In this document: one piece after another, positions 33,760 through 45,465 of the stretch
Numbering within the stretch: position 1 is the stretch's first letter
Layout of the letters: each line of letters opens with the position of its first letter
DNA from: Pseudorasbora parva
Taxonomy: Eukaryota; Chordata; Actinopteri; Cypriniformes; Gobionidae
Length of the DNA stretch: 64,000 bases
Direction of reading: 5' to 3'
Assembly: GCF_024679245.1 (NCBI RefSeq)
Contig: NC_090175.1
Coordinates: forward strand, 54,807,449-54,871,448
Translations under genes and position numbers: made by a program
Notes under the pieces: model-generated
What the model was told of the DNA's origin: nothing
Databases searched by the model: none
The model's input: the letters and a program-made list of their open reading frames with translations, nothing else

Positions 33760-34355
33760 GTCTAATGTTGACGCCAAAGGTTTCCCACTGAAAGCAATTG
33801 GGTTCCCAGTTCGTCCATCGCGTGACGCCGAGGGGTCTACCTGTGGCGTCTTCAGTGTGACGCACGGGCGCGGGCCGCGCGCCGCGGATAGAGACGGTGA
33901 TTGCTTTTGGGTCTTTTCTTCGCACAATTCAATCGTTTGGCCTCGGAATAGTTGGACTTTTTCAATAAAGTGTGCCTGTTGTCTGTTACAGCCTGTGTTT
34001 TATATCATATAATACGCAAATGGGTAGGTTTAGGGCGGGGTGGGGTTTGACTACTGTTTCAAACGTGTATCATAGCGTAAATAAATGTAAATACAATTAT
34101 GCTGGCTGATTAAATTGAGAATCACACTCCAACATGTCATAATGGAAAAATTATAACCCAATAAATTCCATCATGACGATAACATGCACATGCCCAACAC
34201 GTCTGTTTATGACGTCCTAGGTTTCTCATTGAAATCAGTGGATTACCCAGTACGTCGAAAAATGGCGATTTAGGGGTACCCTGTGCGTCAACAGCTGACG
34301 TCAGGGTCCCTTGACCGTTCGGCAACATTTGACGAGTAGGGGTGAGACTGTGTTG
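33760..34355 (-). repeat. Right arm of the foldback element
   Basis: 596 bp, the inverse of 31160-31762 apart from one apparent substitution and the 7-bp GC-tract difference. Confidence 0.95.
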
Positions 34356-34362
34356 CCCAAAC

Positions 34363-34716
34363 ATGTGATTAATATCCTGTAAGCTATGGAAAATCAGTGC
34401 TACACTGGTGTAAGGTGGTTAGTTGGTCTGATTAGCAGTTTTAGAGTAGATTTGGACACCTGTCAGGCTGTGAAACCAGCTAACCCAGCAATCAAGCCAG
34501 CAAACCACACTAGTCTTAACTTTAAGCTGTTTTCTTTCAGCAGCAGTAGTTCCAGTAATTTTGAAATATTAATGTACTAAAATGACTCCTATCAGATGTA
34601 ACATTTCATCATACTCTATACTTTAAAGTGTAGCATATTTCAATATTACATCAAAGGATGACGGCACACACATCTAGAGATGTGAATATCCACCGGCGCT
34701 CTGAGAAAGAAACACA
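34363..34716. other. No recognised feature
   Basis: A+T-rich sequence between the foldback element and the GT repeat. It contains a short AACCAGCTAACCCAGC-type repetitive patch. Confidence 0.45.
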
Positions 34717-34717
34717 G

Positions 34718-34831
<114 letters not shown>

Positions 34832-34997
34832 TTAGCTGCCTGAATGTAAACAGCATGAAAGTGAAGCAACTCACAGCGAAGCCTTGAGGGAACTTTATTA
34901 GGCTTTAATGAAAATGCAAGGTTGTATGTCCTTTTTTTTTTTTTTTTTCAAGATTTAGATTCATTTTGATATATTTTGATATCCATAATCTAGATTT

Positions 34998-35123
<126 letters not shown>

Positions 35124-36138
35124 AAGTGCTAGTTTGTCAAGTGGATCCAAGAGACACATAATATTCTAGTCTTAGAATTACCACTTAATTAACAACAAAA
35201 ATGAAAGAATGTATGTTTAGCAGGAGAATATCAGCTCAAGACCTGTGAATGACAGCACTGTTTTCCTGACGCGGCACCACTTAAGAAGGAAGCAACACTT
35301 GCAGTGATAAATGACACTCCAAAACAGATTGTATTTGGTTTTCCTTTGTTATCAAGTTAGAGGATAAAGTATCTCCTTTTACAAAGTCTTGATTTTTCTC
35401 TACTAGAATAGGTTTCCTTGCTTAAATATTCAAAAACACCTATTTATTTCACATATTCTCCATTATTGCTCCGTTTAGTTCCTGTCTCTGTGAAGCCCCT
35501 CCTTCTGATTGGTCGGCTGGACCAGGGTGTCGTGGTCGATCAAGCGCTTTGAGTGTGTTTGGGAAATGTCCCGCCATAAATGCAATGAAGTTGTTAAGGG
35601 GCGAGCTGGATCTGTCAGTTCAGCTCAGACAGATGCTGCAGCTACACTACTGTCAGGGATTGATTTTAGTCCTGCGGTGACTCAAACAATCCTGACCACC
35701 GAGGACCTGAGACCTCCTGCATAAAACTGTGACATTGACAGAAATGAGATAAGTTTTGTCCTCTTAAAATGTCATAAAACTCAATTTTTCCATGAAAGAG
35801 GACTGAATTGTCTGTATGTTTTGGATAGGCCGTGATGTCAAGCTAATTTGTCAAGCTTCACGCACCTCACAAGCTCAATCCAGCGGAGGGGTTTTTCATC
35901 TAGTGCTGTCCATTGTCTCGCAGGTCTGTTCATACCAAAGACAGCAAGGGGAAATAAAAACAACATGACAAAATGCAAAATGAATCATTTCAACTATCCA
36001 TATCTGTGCATATTAGGACAGTAAAATAGGCTAAAGAACAACTTCTACACCAAACTAGTTTAATTTTAACTCATATTACTTTAGCATTAGCATTAATCGG
36101 GTAAAGAAATATTGCTCCATCTGGCGTCTTAATTGTAC
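35124..36138. other. Mostly unrecognised; possible repeat at 35475-35735
   Basis: The stretch from CCTGTCTCTGTGAAGCCCCT through CTTCTGATTGGTCGGCTGGA is a word order I recall from cyprinid repeats, but I could not define its ends. The rest has no feature. Confidence 0.35.
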
Positions 36139-36242
<104 letters not shown>

Positions 36243-36459
36243 ATAAATGTGCATTGTTCTGATGTTACAGGTCATTAAACATCATTAAAATTATATAAAT
36301 CTACATGGGAAGCAAAATAGCACAAAATAATACTTGTTTTCAAAGAATATATATTATAATGTTAATTATAAATGGTTCTTTGCATCAATGGTTCCATTAA
36401 GATCCTTTATATTCTGGCTGGAAACCGTTTACTGCACAGGTAGTTCCCAGTCAGATTAA

Positions 36460-37554
36460 AGGCACAAGATATTTTTTTTTGTACCTGGACATGGACCATG
36501 TGTAGCCTATCATTGACATCATACCTGCGTCACCCTCGTTTTATAGAAACCATGGAAGCACCAAAGACACCTTAATATGTGATGTGTTTTATTAGTCAGG
36601 TGAGCAACTGCAAGGATACATTCATGAACAGAAAACTAATGATATTAGTTTTATACAGCTAAGCACAGTTAGTCTTTTTGTTTAAATCTGTTTTTCTTGA
36701 TTTACTGTGAGTACTATGTTTTACCATGCCTTATATCCATCTCTTACTGCAGTGTGAACAAGTGTCTCATAAGCCCCTTTCACACTGCACGTCGGACCCG
36801 CAATATTCCCGGAGCATTGCCGGGTCGCCTTCTGTGTGAAAGCAACCACGTCCCGGAATTGATTACTGAATTTGACCCGGGTCGGGGACCTAATAATATT
36901 GCGGGGTTCGACCCGGGACGAGCGCTGTGTGAACAAAAGCCGAAACTAATGCCGCAACGTGTACGTAGTTATCGTGCGACTCCTAGAGCTTGTTTTTTCA
37001 ATAATACAACCCTGCAGTGCCAGAAGAGCTCGTCGGTGTTTTAAATGCAGAGAGTATTCGTACACAAAAGAAACTAAAATTAAACAAGCAGAAATGTGCG
37101 CAAACTGGACACAAGTCGAGACCACGGAGCTCCTTACTATCCGCGCTGAAGCAGAGATCGCTCGCCGTTATACGTCACATCCGGATGTCACGTGTCAACT
37201 CGACCCGGGACCGTTACGGGTTGTGTGTGAAAGCGCACATATTATGGTATTTTGCTGGCAGTGTGAATGGACCAAATCTAGCGGCCCGGGAACAAATGCC
37301 GGGTCGCATTATTCGTGTATTTGCCGGAATCGCAGTGTGAAAGGGGCTATAGTAGCCACTGAGCGAACACAGAGTAGCATTATAACATAACTTTCAACAC
37401 ACTCAAATGTATCTAATATGAAAAACAGCGCTGCGTTCACATGAGAAGCACTCATCTGCGGCTGAATAAAAGCTCTGTGAAATCCAGGCGTCATCAAGAT
37501 ATGCCTTTGTTTTGAATAAGTGACCTCTAGTGGCAAAAATGACATCTTATGGCT
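36460..37554. mobile_element. TTAA-type element (AGGCACAAGAT ends), interrupted
   Basis: TTAA (36456-36459) precedes AGGCACAAGATAT, and ACATCTTATGGCT precedes TTAA (37555-37558). Internal words (GCGTCACCCTCG, GTGTGAACAAGTG, AAATGTATCTAATATGA, TTGTTTTGAATA) are shared in order with the element at 63093. About half of its length is an insertion at 36773-37349. It carries no ORF of its own. Confidence 0.7.
36773..37349. mobile_element. Inverted-repeat element (GCCCCTTTCACACTGC ends), nested
   Basis: Left AGCCCCTTTCACACTGC and right GCAGTGTGAAAGGGGCT are a perfect inverted pair. GACCCGGG and GCCGGGTCGC words recur inside, giving a GC-rich body. It resembles hAT-like fish MITEs. The target duplication is unclear. 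Confidence 0.82.
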
Positions 37555-37558
37555 TTAA

Positions 37559-37725
37559 AGGCCCACTGAAGTGCCTTGAAACGCATCGCATTATTTAATG
37601 TGTTGACATAATTTCCCCTGAAATGGCTCCAGCTGTTAGCAGCTCCTCCCCCTTTTTTGAAACAGCCAATAGCGTTGCGTTAATATACAGTTTGACTAGA
37701 GCCTTTGTTTGGTAAAACCAGTTTT
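37559..37725 (+). mobile_element. TTAA-element left fragment
   Basis: AGGCCCACTGAAGTGCCTTG starts directly after the TTAA that also ends the preceding element. It is homologous to the minus-strand fragment at 17640-17782. The right end was not found. Confidence 0.58.
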
Positions 37726-38240
37726 CTCGAACTGTTCTTCATCATAATCTCCTCTATATCGCTTTGAAATACATCATTCTGTGACTGAAACCGTCACAAT
37801 GTAATGTTGTTGATGTATTTGTATAACCTTGGAGCTGTTGTGGCATTCGCCTCCGCATCACCTTTGCATTGTGTGCCTGCAGTACTGTACACATTGTTAA
37901 GTGTGGATGTCAGATTGCTAACAGGGCGGCACATTAACACGACACCTGACAGCGTAACACAGATCAAACCTGACCTGATCCATGAATCCTCTTCTACTGC
38001 CGCGTGATTAACATCTGAACACTTCCCCAAGGATATCATTCTCTCTCTCAGGACAACAGCCTTCAGCACTACATTAGCAAGAAATTAAGCCTCTGGTTCT
38101 GCCATTCATGTTCCAATCAATGGAAACATGTGATCCATGAAAGAAGTTTTATTGAAACGTGGCATTAGCCAGTGGCGGAACCACTAAAATGAATTGAAAT
38201 GGGTTAACTGTGTACTGTAAATTACAATATACTGTGTCTG

Positions 38241-38244
<4 letters not shown>
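37726..38244. other. No recognised feature
   Basis: Mixed sequence with no supported gene or repeat end. Confidence 0.4.

Positions 38245-38310
<66 letters not shown>
38245..38310. repeat. (TA)n microsatellite, left of Tc1
   Basis: A TA run of about 64 bp. The Tc1-like element is inserted at its right edge and the TA run resumes on the other side (39942-39969). Confidence 0.96.
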
Positions 38311-38313
<3 letters not shown>

Positions 38314-39941
38314 TCTTGTTCAAAATAATAGCAGTACAATGTGACTAACCAGAATAATCAAGGTTTTTAGTATATTTTTTATTGCTACGTGGCAAACAAG
38401 TTACCAGTAGCTTCAGTAGATTGTCAGAAAACAAACGAGACCCAGCATTCATGATATGCACGCTCTTAAGGCTGTGCAATTGGGCAATTAGTTGAAAGGG
38501 GTGTGTTCAAAAAAATAGCAGTGTCTACCTTTGACTGTACAAACTCAAAACTATTTTGTACAAACATTTTTTTTTTTCTGGGATTTAGCAATCCTGTGAA
38601 TCACTAAACTAATATTTAGTTGTATGACCACAGTTTTTTAAAACTGCTTGACATCTGTGTGGCATGGAGTCAACCAACTTGTGGCACCTCTCAGCTGTTA
38701 TTCCACTCCATGATTCTTTAACAACATTCCACAATTCATTCACATTTCTTGGTTTTGCTTCAGAAACAGCATTTTTGATATCACCCCACAAGTTCTCAAT
38801 TGGATTAAGGTCTGGAGATTGGGCTGGCCACTCCATAACATTAATTTTGTTGGTTTGGAACCAAGACTTTGCCCGTTTACTAGTGTGTTTTGGGTCATTG
38901 TCTTGTTGAAACAACCGTTTCAAGGGCATGTCCTCTTCAGCATAGGGCAACATGACCTCTTCAAGTATTTTAACATATGCAAACTGATCCATGATCCCTG
39001 GTATGCGATAAATAGGCCCAACACCATAGTAGGAGAAACATGCCCATATCATGATGCTTGCACCTCCATGCTTCACTGTCTTCACTGTGTACTGTGGCTT
39101 GAATTCAGAGTTTGGGGGTCGTCTCACAAACTGCCTGTGGCCCTTGGACCCAAAAAGAACAATTTTACTCTCATCAGTCCACAAAATGTTCCTCCATTTC
39201 TCTTTAGGCCAGTTGATGTGTTCTTTGGCAAATTGTAACCTCTTCTGCACATGCCTTTTTTTTAACAGAGGGACTTTGCGGTGGATTCTTGAAAATAGAT
39301 TAGCTTCACACAGACGTCTTCTAACTGTCACAGTACTTACAGGTAACTCCAGACTGTCTTTGATCCTCCTGGAGGTGATCATTGGCTGAGCCTTTGGCAT
39401 TCTGGTTATTCTTCTATCCATTTTGATGGTTGTCTTCCGTTTTCTTCCACGTCTCTCTGGTTTTGCTCTCCATTTTAAGGCATTGGAGATCATTTTAGCT
39501 GAACAGCCTATCATTTTTTGCACCTCTTTATAGGTTTTACCCTCTCTAATCAACTTTTTAATCAAAGTACGCTGTTCTTCTGAACAATGTCTTGAACGAC
39601 CCATTTTCCTTAGCTTTCAAATGCATGTTCAACAAGTGTTGGCTTCATCCTTAAATAGGGGCCACCTGATTCACACCTGTTTCTTCACAAAATTGATGAC
39701 CTCAGTGATTGAATGCCACACTGCTATTTTTTTGAACACACCCCTTTCAACTAATTCAACTAATTGCCCAATTGCACAGCCTTAAGAGCGTGCATATCAT
39801 GAATGCTGGGTCTTGTTTGTTTTCTGAGAATCTACTGAACCTACTGGTAACTTGTGTGCCACGTAGCAATAAAAAAATATACTAAAAACCTTGATTATTC
39901 TGGTTAGTCACATTGTACTGCTATTATTTTGAACAAGACTG
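38311..39941 (-). mobile_element. Complete Tc1-like element, copy 1 (1631 bp)
   Basis: The termini are CAGTCTTGTTC and GAACAAGACTG, each flanked by TA. The terminal repeats are about 210 bp. Each contains two direct repeats: outer GTTCAAAATAATAGCAGTAC (38318-38337, inverse 39915-39934) and inner GTTCAAAAAAATAGCAGTGT (38505-38524, inverse 39718-39737). This IR/DR layout is known for transposase-binding sites of several Tc1-like elements. It contains one full transposase gene. Confidence 0.96.
38609..39604 (-). CDS. Tc1-like transposase, intact, copy 1
   Basis: A 331-residue DDE transposase that would cut the element out and rejoin it at TA in the nucleus. The N-terminal half is a paired-type DNA-binding domain: helix-turn-helix around residues 8-45 ([32 protein letters not shown]), then a basic RRGRKRK hook or nuclear-localisation-like motif near residue 53, then a second helical subdomain ([20 protein letters not shown]). 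The catalytic domain holds the DD34E triad: [15 protein letters not shown] and NPIENLWG. The length (331) is close to other Tc1-like enzymes (about 340). The start is the ATG of [10 protein letters not shown], with termination at HTTKY. It differs from the copy at 56657 at six residues and has no frameshift. Activity is plausible, not shown. Confidence 0.96.
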   Translation of the reverse strand: MGRSRHCSEEQRTLIKKLIREGKTYKEVQKMIGCSAKMISNALKWRAKPERRGRKRKTTIKMDRRITRMPKAQPMITSRRIKDSLELPVSTVTVRRRLCEANLFSRIHRKVPLLKKRHVQKRLQFAKEHINWPKEKWRNILWTDESKIVLFGSKGHRQFVRRPPNSEFKPQYTVKTVKHGGASIMIWACFSYYGVGPIYRIPGIMDQFAYVKILEEVMLPYAEEDMPLKRLFQQDNDPKHTSKRAKSWFQTNKINVMEWPAQSPDLNPIENLWGDIKNAVSEAKPRNVNELWNVVKESWSGITAERCHKLVDSMPHRCQAVLKNCGHTTKY

Positions 39942-39943
39942 TA

Positions 39944-39947
39944 TATG

Positions 39948-40041
<94 letters not shown>
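39944..40041. repeat. (TA)n then (CA)n microsatellite
   Basis: The TA run continues to about 39969 and becomes a CA run to about 40041. Together with 38245-38310 it appears to be one tract split by the Tc1-like insertion. Confidence 0.95.
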
Positions 40042-40043
<2 letters not shown>

Positions 40044-40054
40044 TGTTGTGTTAA

Positions 40055-40484
40055 AGCTACACTGTGTAACTTTTTTAGTTTATTCTTAGCTAAAAAACAC
40101 TTAGTTCTTTCTAAAATATATGTGCTTATTAATGTATATTTACTTCTTTCAAGTAATAAAGTATTCTCATAAGTTTATAATATGCCATTGAAAATACATA
40201 CGGGTGAGGGGTTCGAATGCCGGTCGCCATGTTACCCCGCCATCTTGAAAGTACAGTAGCCAAAGAGGGACATACCCGTAAATTCAAGCTTCGCCTTTCG
40301 TGTTTTAACACTCGATGGCACCGTGTCGAATGTGAAGAGAGGGATTGCCATGTTAATCTTGGACTAAATCGGCCACCGTAGGAGTTAAAACGAAATCAGA
40401 ATTGAGGGGAACAGAAACTATTATTCACTGGATGGTCATATACCTTTACACCGCTAGATGGGGGAAACATCACACAGTGTAGCT
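40055..40484. mobile_element. TTAA MITE (AGCTACACTGTGTA ends), 430 bp
   Basis: Left AGCTACACTGTGTAACTTTT and right CACACAGTGTAGCT are inverted. TTAA flanks both ends (40051-40054 and 40485-40488). No ORF. Confidence 0.88.
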
Positions 40485-40488
40485 TTAA

Positions 40489-41599
40489 AAATGGACAAAC
40501 TCAGCGAATGGGTCATTTAATTGCAAAAACTTTTTATCTGAATCTGGAACCCTCACATTTAAATATCTAAGAATTATTTTTTATTTTATTTTATTTTGCC
40601 ACAAACCCTGGTTTATATAAATGTAACTGTATACCGGTAGTTTAGTAAATGTAATTGTAAACAACATAACTAAGAATGCTAATATATTCATATAAATGAT
40701 TTAAAATATCTGAAAAAAAAAAGTAACATTATTAAAAGTATTTATTTTTATGATTAATAAAAAAAAGAAATAGGCTCTCATAAAAAAAAAGCACTCTTAA
40801 ATCAAATTCAGTTGAGAAATGGTAATTTCTGACACCATGGTATGGCATGTATATTTATACTCGTCCACCAGCCCATCCACCCCTGACAGATCCATACCTT
40901 TACAATAAAGATAAAACCTGTAAAACTACAAAATCAGCATAAAGGTTTTGAGAAAATAATTGGTTGTGACAATAGCTCATGACAGGCGATCAAACCTCAG
41001 GCTGCGGGAGAAGACACTGGGGAGGCCTGAGTAATACAGATTAGTAGAGATGCTACTTTTGTTGAATATAAAGGCTTTAGAAGAGCTGAAGTGACCTGAA
41101 TGAGTTTATTGAAAGTCATGTGTGTTGTCCGAATGGGATCCAACCTTTAATTACACCTTTGTGCACCTGCTAAGCCATGAGTGGCCTCCGTAATGAAACA
41201 AGGACCTCTATTGTGAGCCGCTCACACTCATACTGTCACACGTCTGTTTCTGTGCCTGCGCTCACCTGGACCAGGACAGGTTGAAGGTTAAAGTTTGTTT
41301 CCTTTTTCAATCTTCTAGGAAACCAGTTTCAGCCCTTTCTGACTCCAGGATCCAGGATTTATAGATCTGTTTGAAATGATTTAATACTGCATAATATGCT
41401 CAAACTTGCTGTGAGACATGAGAATGAAGAACTTTGAGCTTCAGCAAGATCTAATGAGATCCATTCTCATGTTACGCTCACCTCACTGGTTCTCGCTGAA
41501 GCTCAAACGTGCTGAGTAACACACGAGAATGAATGGGAATAAAAGCCTAAATTAAATCTGTTCATCATATAAAGCGATCAAGTCTATTTATGTAATTTC
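40489..41599. other. No recognised feature
   Basis: A+T-rich to 40850, then more complex sequence (about 40980-41240). No ORF, repeat end or splice-bounded exon could be supported. Confidence 0.42.
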
Positions 41600-42280
41600 A
41601 GAAGAGTCAAAGTGGTAGTAGTGTAGCTGTCAGGTTTCATCAAAAAGATCTTCATTTGTGTTTCGAAGATGAACGAAAGTAGCCTAGAAATCTAGACGCA
41701 CCCTAGCGGCAGCAAATTTAATCTGCCCACGAGTGTCGTCTAGGAACTCTCAATACCTTTCTGAGCTGTATTCCTCTCAATCTGGACGGGCCAATCACAT
41801 CGTGTATAGAGTCGGCGGGCGGGGCCATAATGACGACGGCCGAGTTGCGTTTGCGTGCTTCTAGTAAACACAGAAACTGGCGAACGGCGGTCTTTCGAAT
41901 CAGCTTTGACTGTGATTCTGGAAGACTTGGAGTTAAGCTTTTCTCTGAGAAAAGAACAAAGAACGGCACTGAAGTCATTCTTAAGAAGGGAAGATGTGTT
42001 CGGAGTTTAGCCGACCAGATACGGCGAATGTTTAATCTGTCAGCGAGCTCTGCTTCACCTTCGTTGCTCTGGTTGGTGTAGCGCTATCCTATCGCGTGCA
42101 GAGGGAGTTTGAAAGACAACCGTTTATCCGCCCCTCGGATTGAGCCGTCAATGGTGAGTTTCCAGACCAAACATCTTAATGTGGGTCTGGCTTGTCAGGC
42201 TAGAACGAAATTCTTATGGATTTATAACGACATGATGGTGAGTAAATGATGATATCATACAAATTTTTGGGTGAACTTAA
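41600..42280 (+). mobile_element. GGGATAGTTCACCC-type MITE, interrupted
   Basis: TTTGTGTTTCGAAGATGAACG on the left joins ATTCTTATGGATTTATAACG, GGTGAGTAAATGATGATATC and TTTTTGGGTGAACTT on the right, the usual order of this repeat. A hAT-like element (41680-42202) interrupts it. Confidence 0.7.
41680..42202. mobile_element. hAT-like element, 523 bp, 8-bp duplication
   Basis: The left end TAGCCTAGAAATCTAGACGC and the inverse of the right end, TAGCCTGACAAGCCAGACCC, are related. GAACGAAA occurs at both junctions (41671-41678, one base from the left end, and 42203-42210). It fits a non-autonomous hAT element. The interior has an 83-codon frame that I do not regard as a gene. Confidence 0.75.
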
Positions 42281-42323
42281 TGGTGCTCTAGAATGATTTG
42301 AAACAATAAAATTGCGAACTTAA

Positions 42324-43814
42324 AGGTGGCTTATTTAAGGGCAAAATTTGTCCAGATTTTTTGTCCACAGTTTTACAGGTCCATTTACAACCCTAGAAAT
42401 TGTCCCCAGGATGTAATGCTCTGTTTTTGCCTTATTTGGAAGGGTCATGAATATTAATGTTGAGCTCTGCTCTGATTGGCTTATTTCAGCAGCTCACAGC
42501 AGTTCAGTAAAGCATCTCGTGAGTCCTGACAGAACACAGACCGACTGAATGGCACTTTAAGCAGAACATCTCAAATGGAGATCACTGAAATGCAGCTTAC
42601 TTGTTTATTGATGTTTATAGATCATCCGCGCGAGAAAGAGCTTGCATGCTTCCAGTTGCCAGATTTCAGTCATTTCAATCCCACAAACAGAGCTTTTCTG
42701 TGAAAATAACTTGTATACTATCCGGTATTTTACCTAAACATGTACAATATGGCAACCATATGCACGCAAGCTCTCTCTCACGCACAGATGATCTGAAAAC
42801 ACCAATAAACAAGTAAGCTGCATTACAGCAATCTCCATTTGAGATGTTCTGATTAAAGTGTGTTGTTCAGCCTACATTTTAGACTTTTTTTTTCATCAAC
42901 GATATTGCATGTTTATATAACGTTAGTCACAATGTAGGCTACGTAGTGACTGTGGTGTACTCTGAAATACAAGCATGCAAAAACATCATACTTCAGTTTT
43001 CAAAAATATAAATATATACCTTATATTTTTACAAAATGAATAGCCTTGTCAAAGGAATGTCGTTTTAACTTATCTGGTGGAAAAGGTGACGTTTGCTAGA
43101 AGGATCGAGTGAACGATCTGTAAGCAACGTATCTACGGTTGTATTTTGTAATACAAAATAATATTAACCATTGTACTTAGACACACTATTTAGTTTTGTA
43201 TGGTACTTGGAGTTTCCTGTTGTTACTGTACTAGCATCTTGCGTCATCTAGACAATGCTGTCTCCCTAGAAACTTTCAATTTAATCAAAAATTGTTTAAA
43301 CAGTCAATAAGCGGATAAATCACTATTACTGCTTGCAGGAATAACGTTACAGTTGTAATTGCCACTTTCTTCAGTTTAAGACGCTGAGCGAAGCTTGCTT
43401 TAAATGGGCCGAACAAACGAACGATCTTGAATTACATTTCTGTGGTGTCCGATTATAATAAACATCAACCATGACTGTTGACATTTTTTATCTGTAGGAA
43501 GGGTAGAAAAGTCCTGAACATGAAGTGTGTCCATGCGAGCTTGTACCTGATGATTCGCTCCATTTCCGCCTGACAATGAACATGTTTGGACAGATGCAAA
43601 TGTTGGTGGCGTGCATATAAATGATCCCCAACGCTTGCGTCACTGTTGGGTTTATGTTGAGAAGCACTTTTTTTCTGTGGTGTTTTTGATTTACGAGTTT
43701 TACATAAGAAGTAGGAGGCAATGGTGTTTGAGACTCACAGTGTGATGTCCATGTACTGAACTCTTATTATTTTACTATGGCAAGATGAATTACATTTTTC
43801 ATTCTAGGGCACCT
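42324..43814. mobile_element. TTAA-type element, ~1.5 kb
   Basis: TTAA (42320-42323) precedes AGGTGGC, and GGGCACCT precedes TTAA (43815-43818). The left block (TCCATTTACAACCCTAGAAA, TTATTTGGAAGGGTCATGAA, GAGCTCTGCTCTGATTGGCT) matches the fragment at 22465. A subterminal palindrome includes AGAACATCTCAAATGGAGAT at 42563 and its inverse at about 42829-42848. No transposase was recognised. Confidence 0.68.
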
Positions 43815-43818
43815 TTAA

Positions 43819-45344
43819 ATAAGTAAGTAACCTGGTTCCCTTAAAATGAATTAATTAATTGAAATAAAAAAAATTAGGTAACAAAAAGAAAGAGATTAGT
43901 TTAGGAAACGTGTTCACCCCTATCTAGGCGAAACTATTGCGATCTCTATGATTTCTTTTCCTACAGTATAATCTGACATCAGGCGATCTTCAGATGATGA
44001 CCTGGACAGATTGCAGCTCTTTATCAGTACCGGCTGTCGTCTGAACTCCAGACGTCGGACAGATCTCGTGTCATACGGACAGAGCTGAGCCGACAGGAGC
44101 CAGAACGATGTCGCCCTCGTGATATTTCATCCAAAATCTACTTTGATTGCCTCCTGCAGCTCTTTCAGTAAATATTTCATCAGCTCACCGTTGGATATTA
44201 ATCTGGAACCACAGGTGTTTTGCAAGTGTAAAGTTTTCAGATTTTTGCTAAGTTAAAATCGATAGTCCTTGAGTGCTAATGCATTTCTTGGCTTGTGAGT
44301 GCATCGCTTCATCATACTATTAACTACTGCAAGTGATAGACTGCTTGCTGCATGAGCAATGAATAATTGTCACAGGTTTTATTTGTATTTTTTTTTGAAA
44401 AACAAATGAGAAGATATTTTAGGCTGGGGGGGGGGGGGCAGTTGAGCTCCAATATTGCACCATAATTGTAGGTCATATGACTCATGCACTTCATAGTCTT
44501 GAAAGCTTTAAAATCACGGTAATTCACTGATAATGTAGCCATAGATGAGTGTCATCCATTCAGATGTGTTGCCAATAATGAGACAAGCAAGAACCAATGG
44601 CATTAATCTCATCATATTGCTTCAGAAGATCTGAAAAATCTGTGTTTGGAACTATATACGGGTGAGTAAATAATGAATTAGGATTTTTCTCTAAATCTCA
44701 TCTAAATTTAATTAGGTTAAAACATAAATAAAATATACTTCTGGATGATTATTAAATGTGTTTTTAGAATAAGAAAATGTTTGAAAATGTGTTCCACACC
44801 AGATTTTTGAATGCTTTGATGAAAGAGCCACAAAAAAAGGCTTTTCTATAGACAAATCCAGAGATATAGAGATAATAACTTTTCTTAGCACTCTGTGCAT
44901 TCAAGTGATCACAGAATCATGATAAATCAGGACCTCTGTCATAGGGGGATTCATTTGTGCTGGAGATTCTTCTCAACTCAGCAACGGTTACTAAGCAGGA
45001 CCGTCACCTATAAACGGATCAATTATTCATGAGTACATTTCCTTCTCTTTTGTGAAGCAAAATAAAGACCTAAATTGCTTTTCTTTTAGAGACTTCCACT
45101 TTTATAAAAAAGACAACAAAAAGAGAGGTTTTAAATATGTATTCAGAGTATCCGGGAGTGGAACTTTCTCATTTTAATCTATAATAGATCAATCATCTCA
45201 GTCAAGCTTGATGATGATGTTAACTGAGGTCATAAAATTGGCTCATAAGGCGTGCAGTGAAACCTTAAATTCCTTAATATTACAAAGTGATTCTCACAAA
45301 AATAATCACCAAAAGCCCAGGATCATATTTAACCAGGAAAATAT
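43819..45344. other. No recognised feature
   Basis: Includes a G-run at 44428-44438 and generally unique sequence. The segment 43960-44220 is complex and could include conserved DNA, but no coding or splice structure could be defined. Confidence 0.4.
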
Positions 45345-45463
45345 TCATATCTAGGTGGATGCTGCACATTGGTGGTGGTTGAGGAGATTCCCCCTTCTAT
45401 GTAAAGCGCTTTGAGTGCCTTGAAAAGCGCTGTATAAATCGAACGCATTATTATTATTTATAT
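45345..45463 (+). mobile_element. LINE 3'-end-like fragment
   Basis: GGTGGATGCTGCACATTGGT, GGTGGTTGAGGAGATTCCCC, TGTAAAGCGCTTTGAGTGCC and GAAAAGCGCTGTATAAAT end in an ATT tail. I recall this block as a fish LINE 3' terminus. No coding part is present. Confidence 0.6.
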
Positions 45464-45465
45464 AT

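Larger units (their letters stand above)
31160..34355. mobile_element. 3.2-kb foldback element with near-identical 600-bp arms
   Basis: The ends are CAACACAGTCTCACCCC and its exact inverse. CCCAAAC lies directly outside both ends (31153-31159 and 34356-34362). The arms are 603 bp (31160-31762) and 596 bp (33760-34355). By eye they differ by one substitution (GGGACTCTG against GGGACCCTG) and a 7-bp unit in a GGCGCGC tract. The arms contain the CCCTAAACCTACCC word seen in the smaller foldback elements. The 2-kb centre has exon-like segments with splice signals, and a young palindromic MITE inside one intron. No DDE transposase was recognised. It looks like a recent insertion that may carry captured or degenerate host-type exons. 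Confidence 0.88.

Noticed and set aside
36959..37390. 143-codon ORF rich in CG codons
   Set aside because: Lies across the end of a GC-rich inverted-repeat element; the GC content explains the lack of stops.
38664..39389. Plus-strand ORFs of 81, 139 and 112 codons
   Set aside because: Antisense shadows of the transposase; identical ones occur opposite the second copy (56712-57437).
41830..42081. 83-codon ORF starting MTTAELRLRA
   Set aside because: Inside a hAT-like non-autonomous element; no recognised domain.
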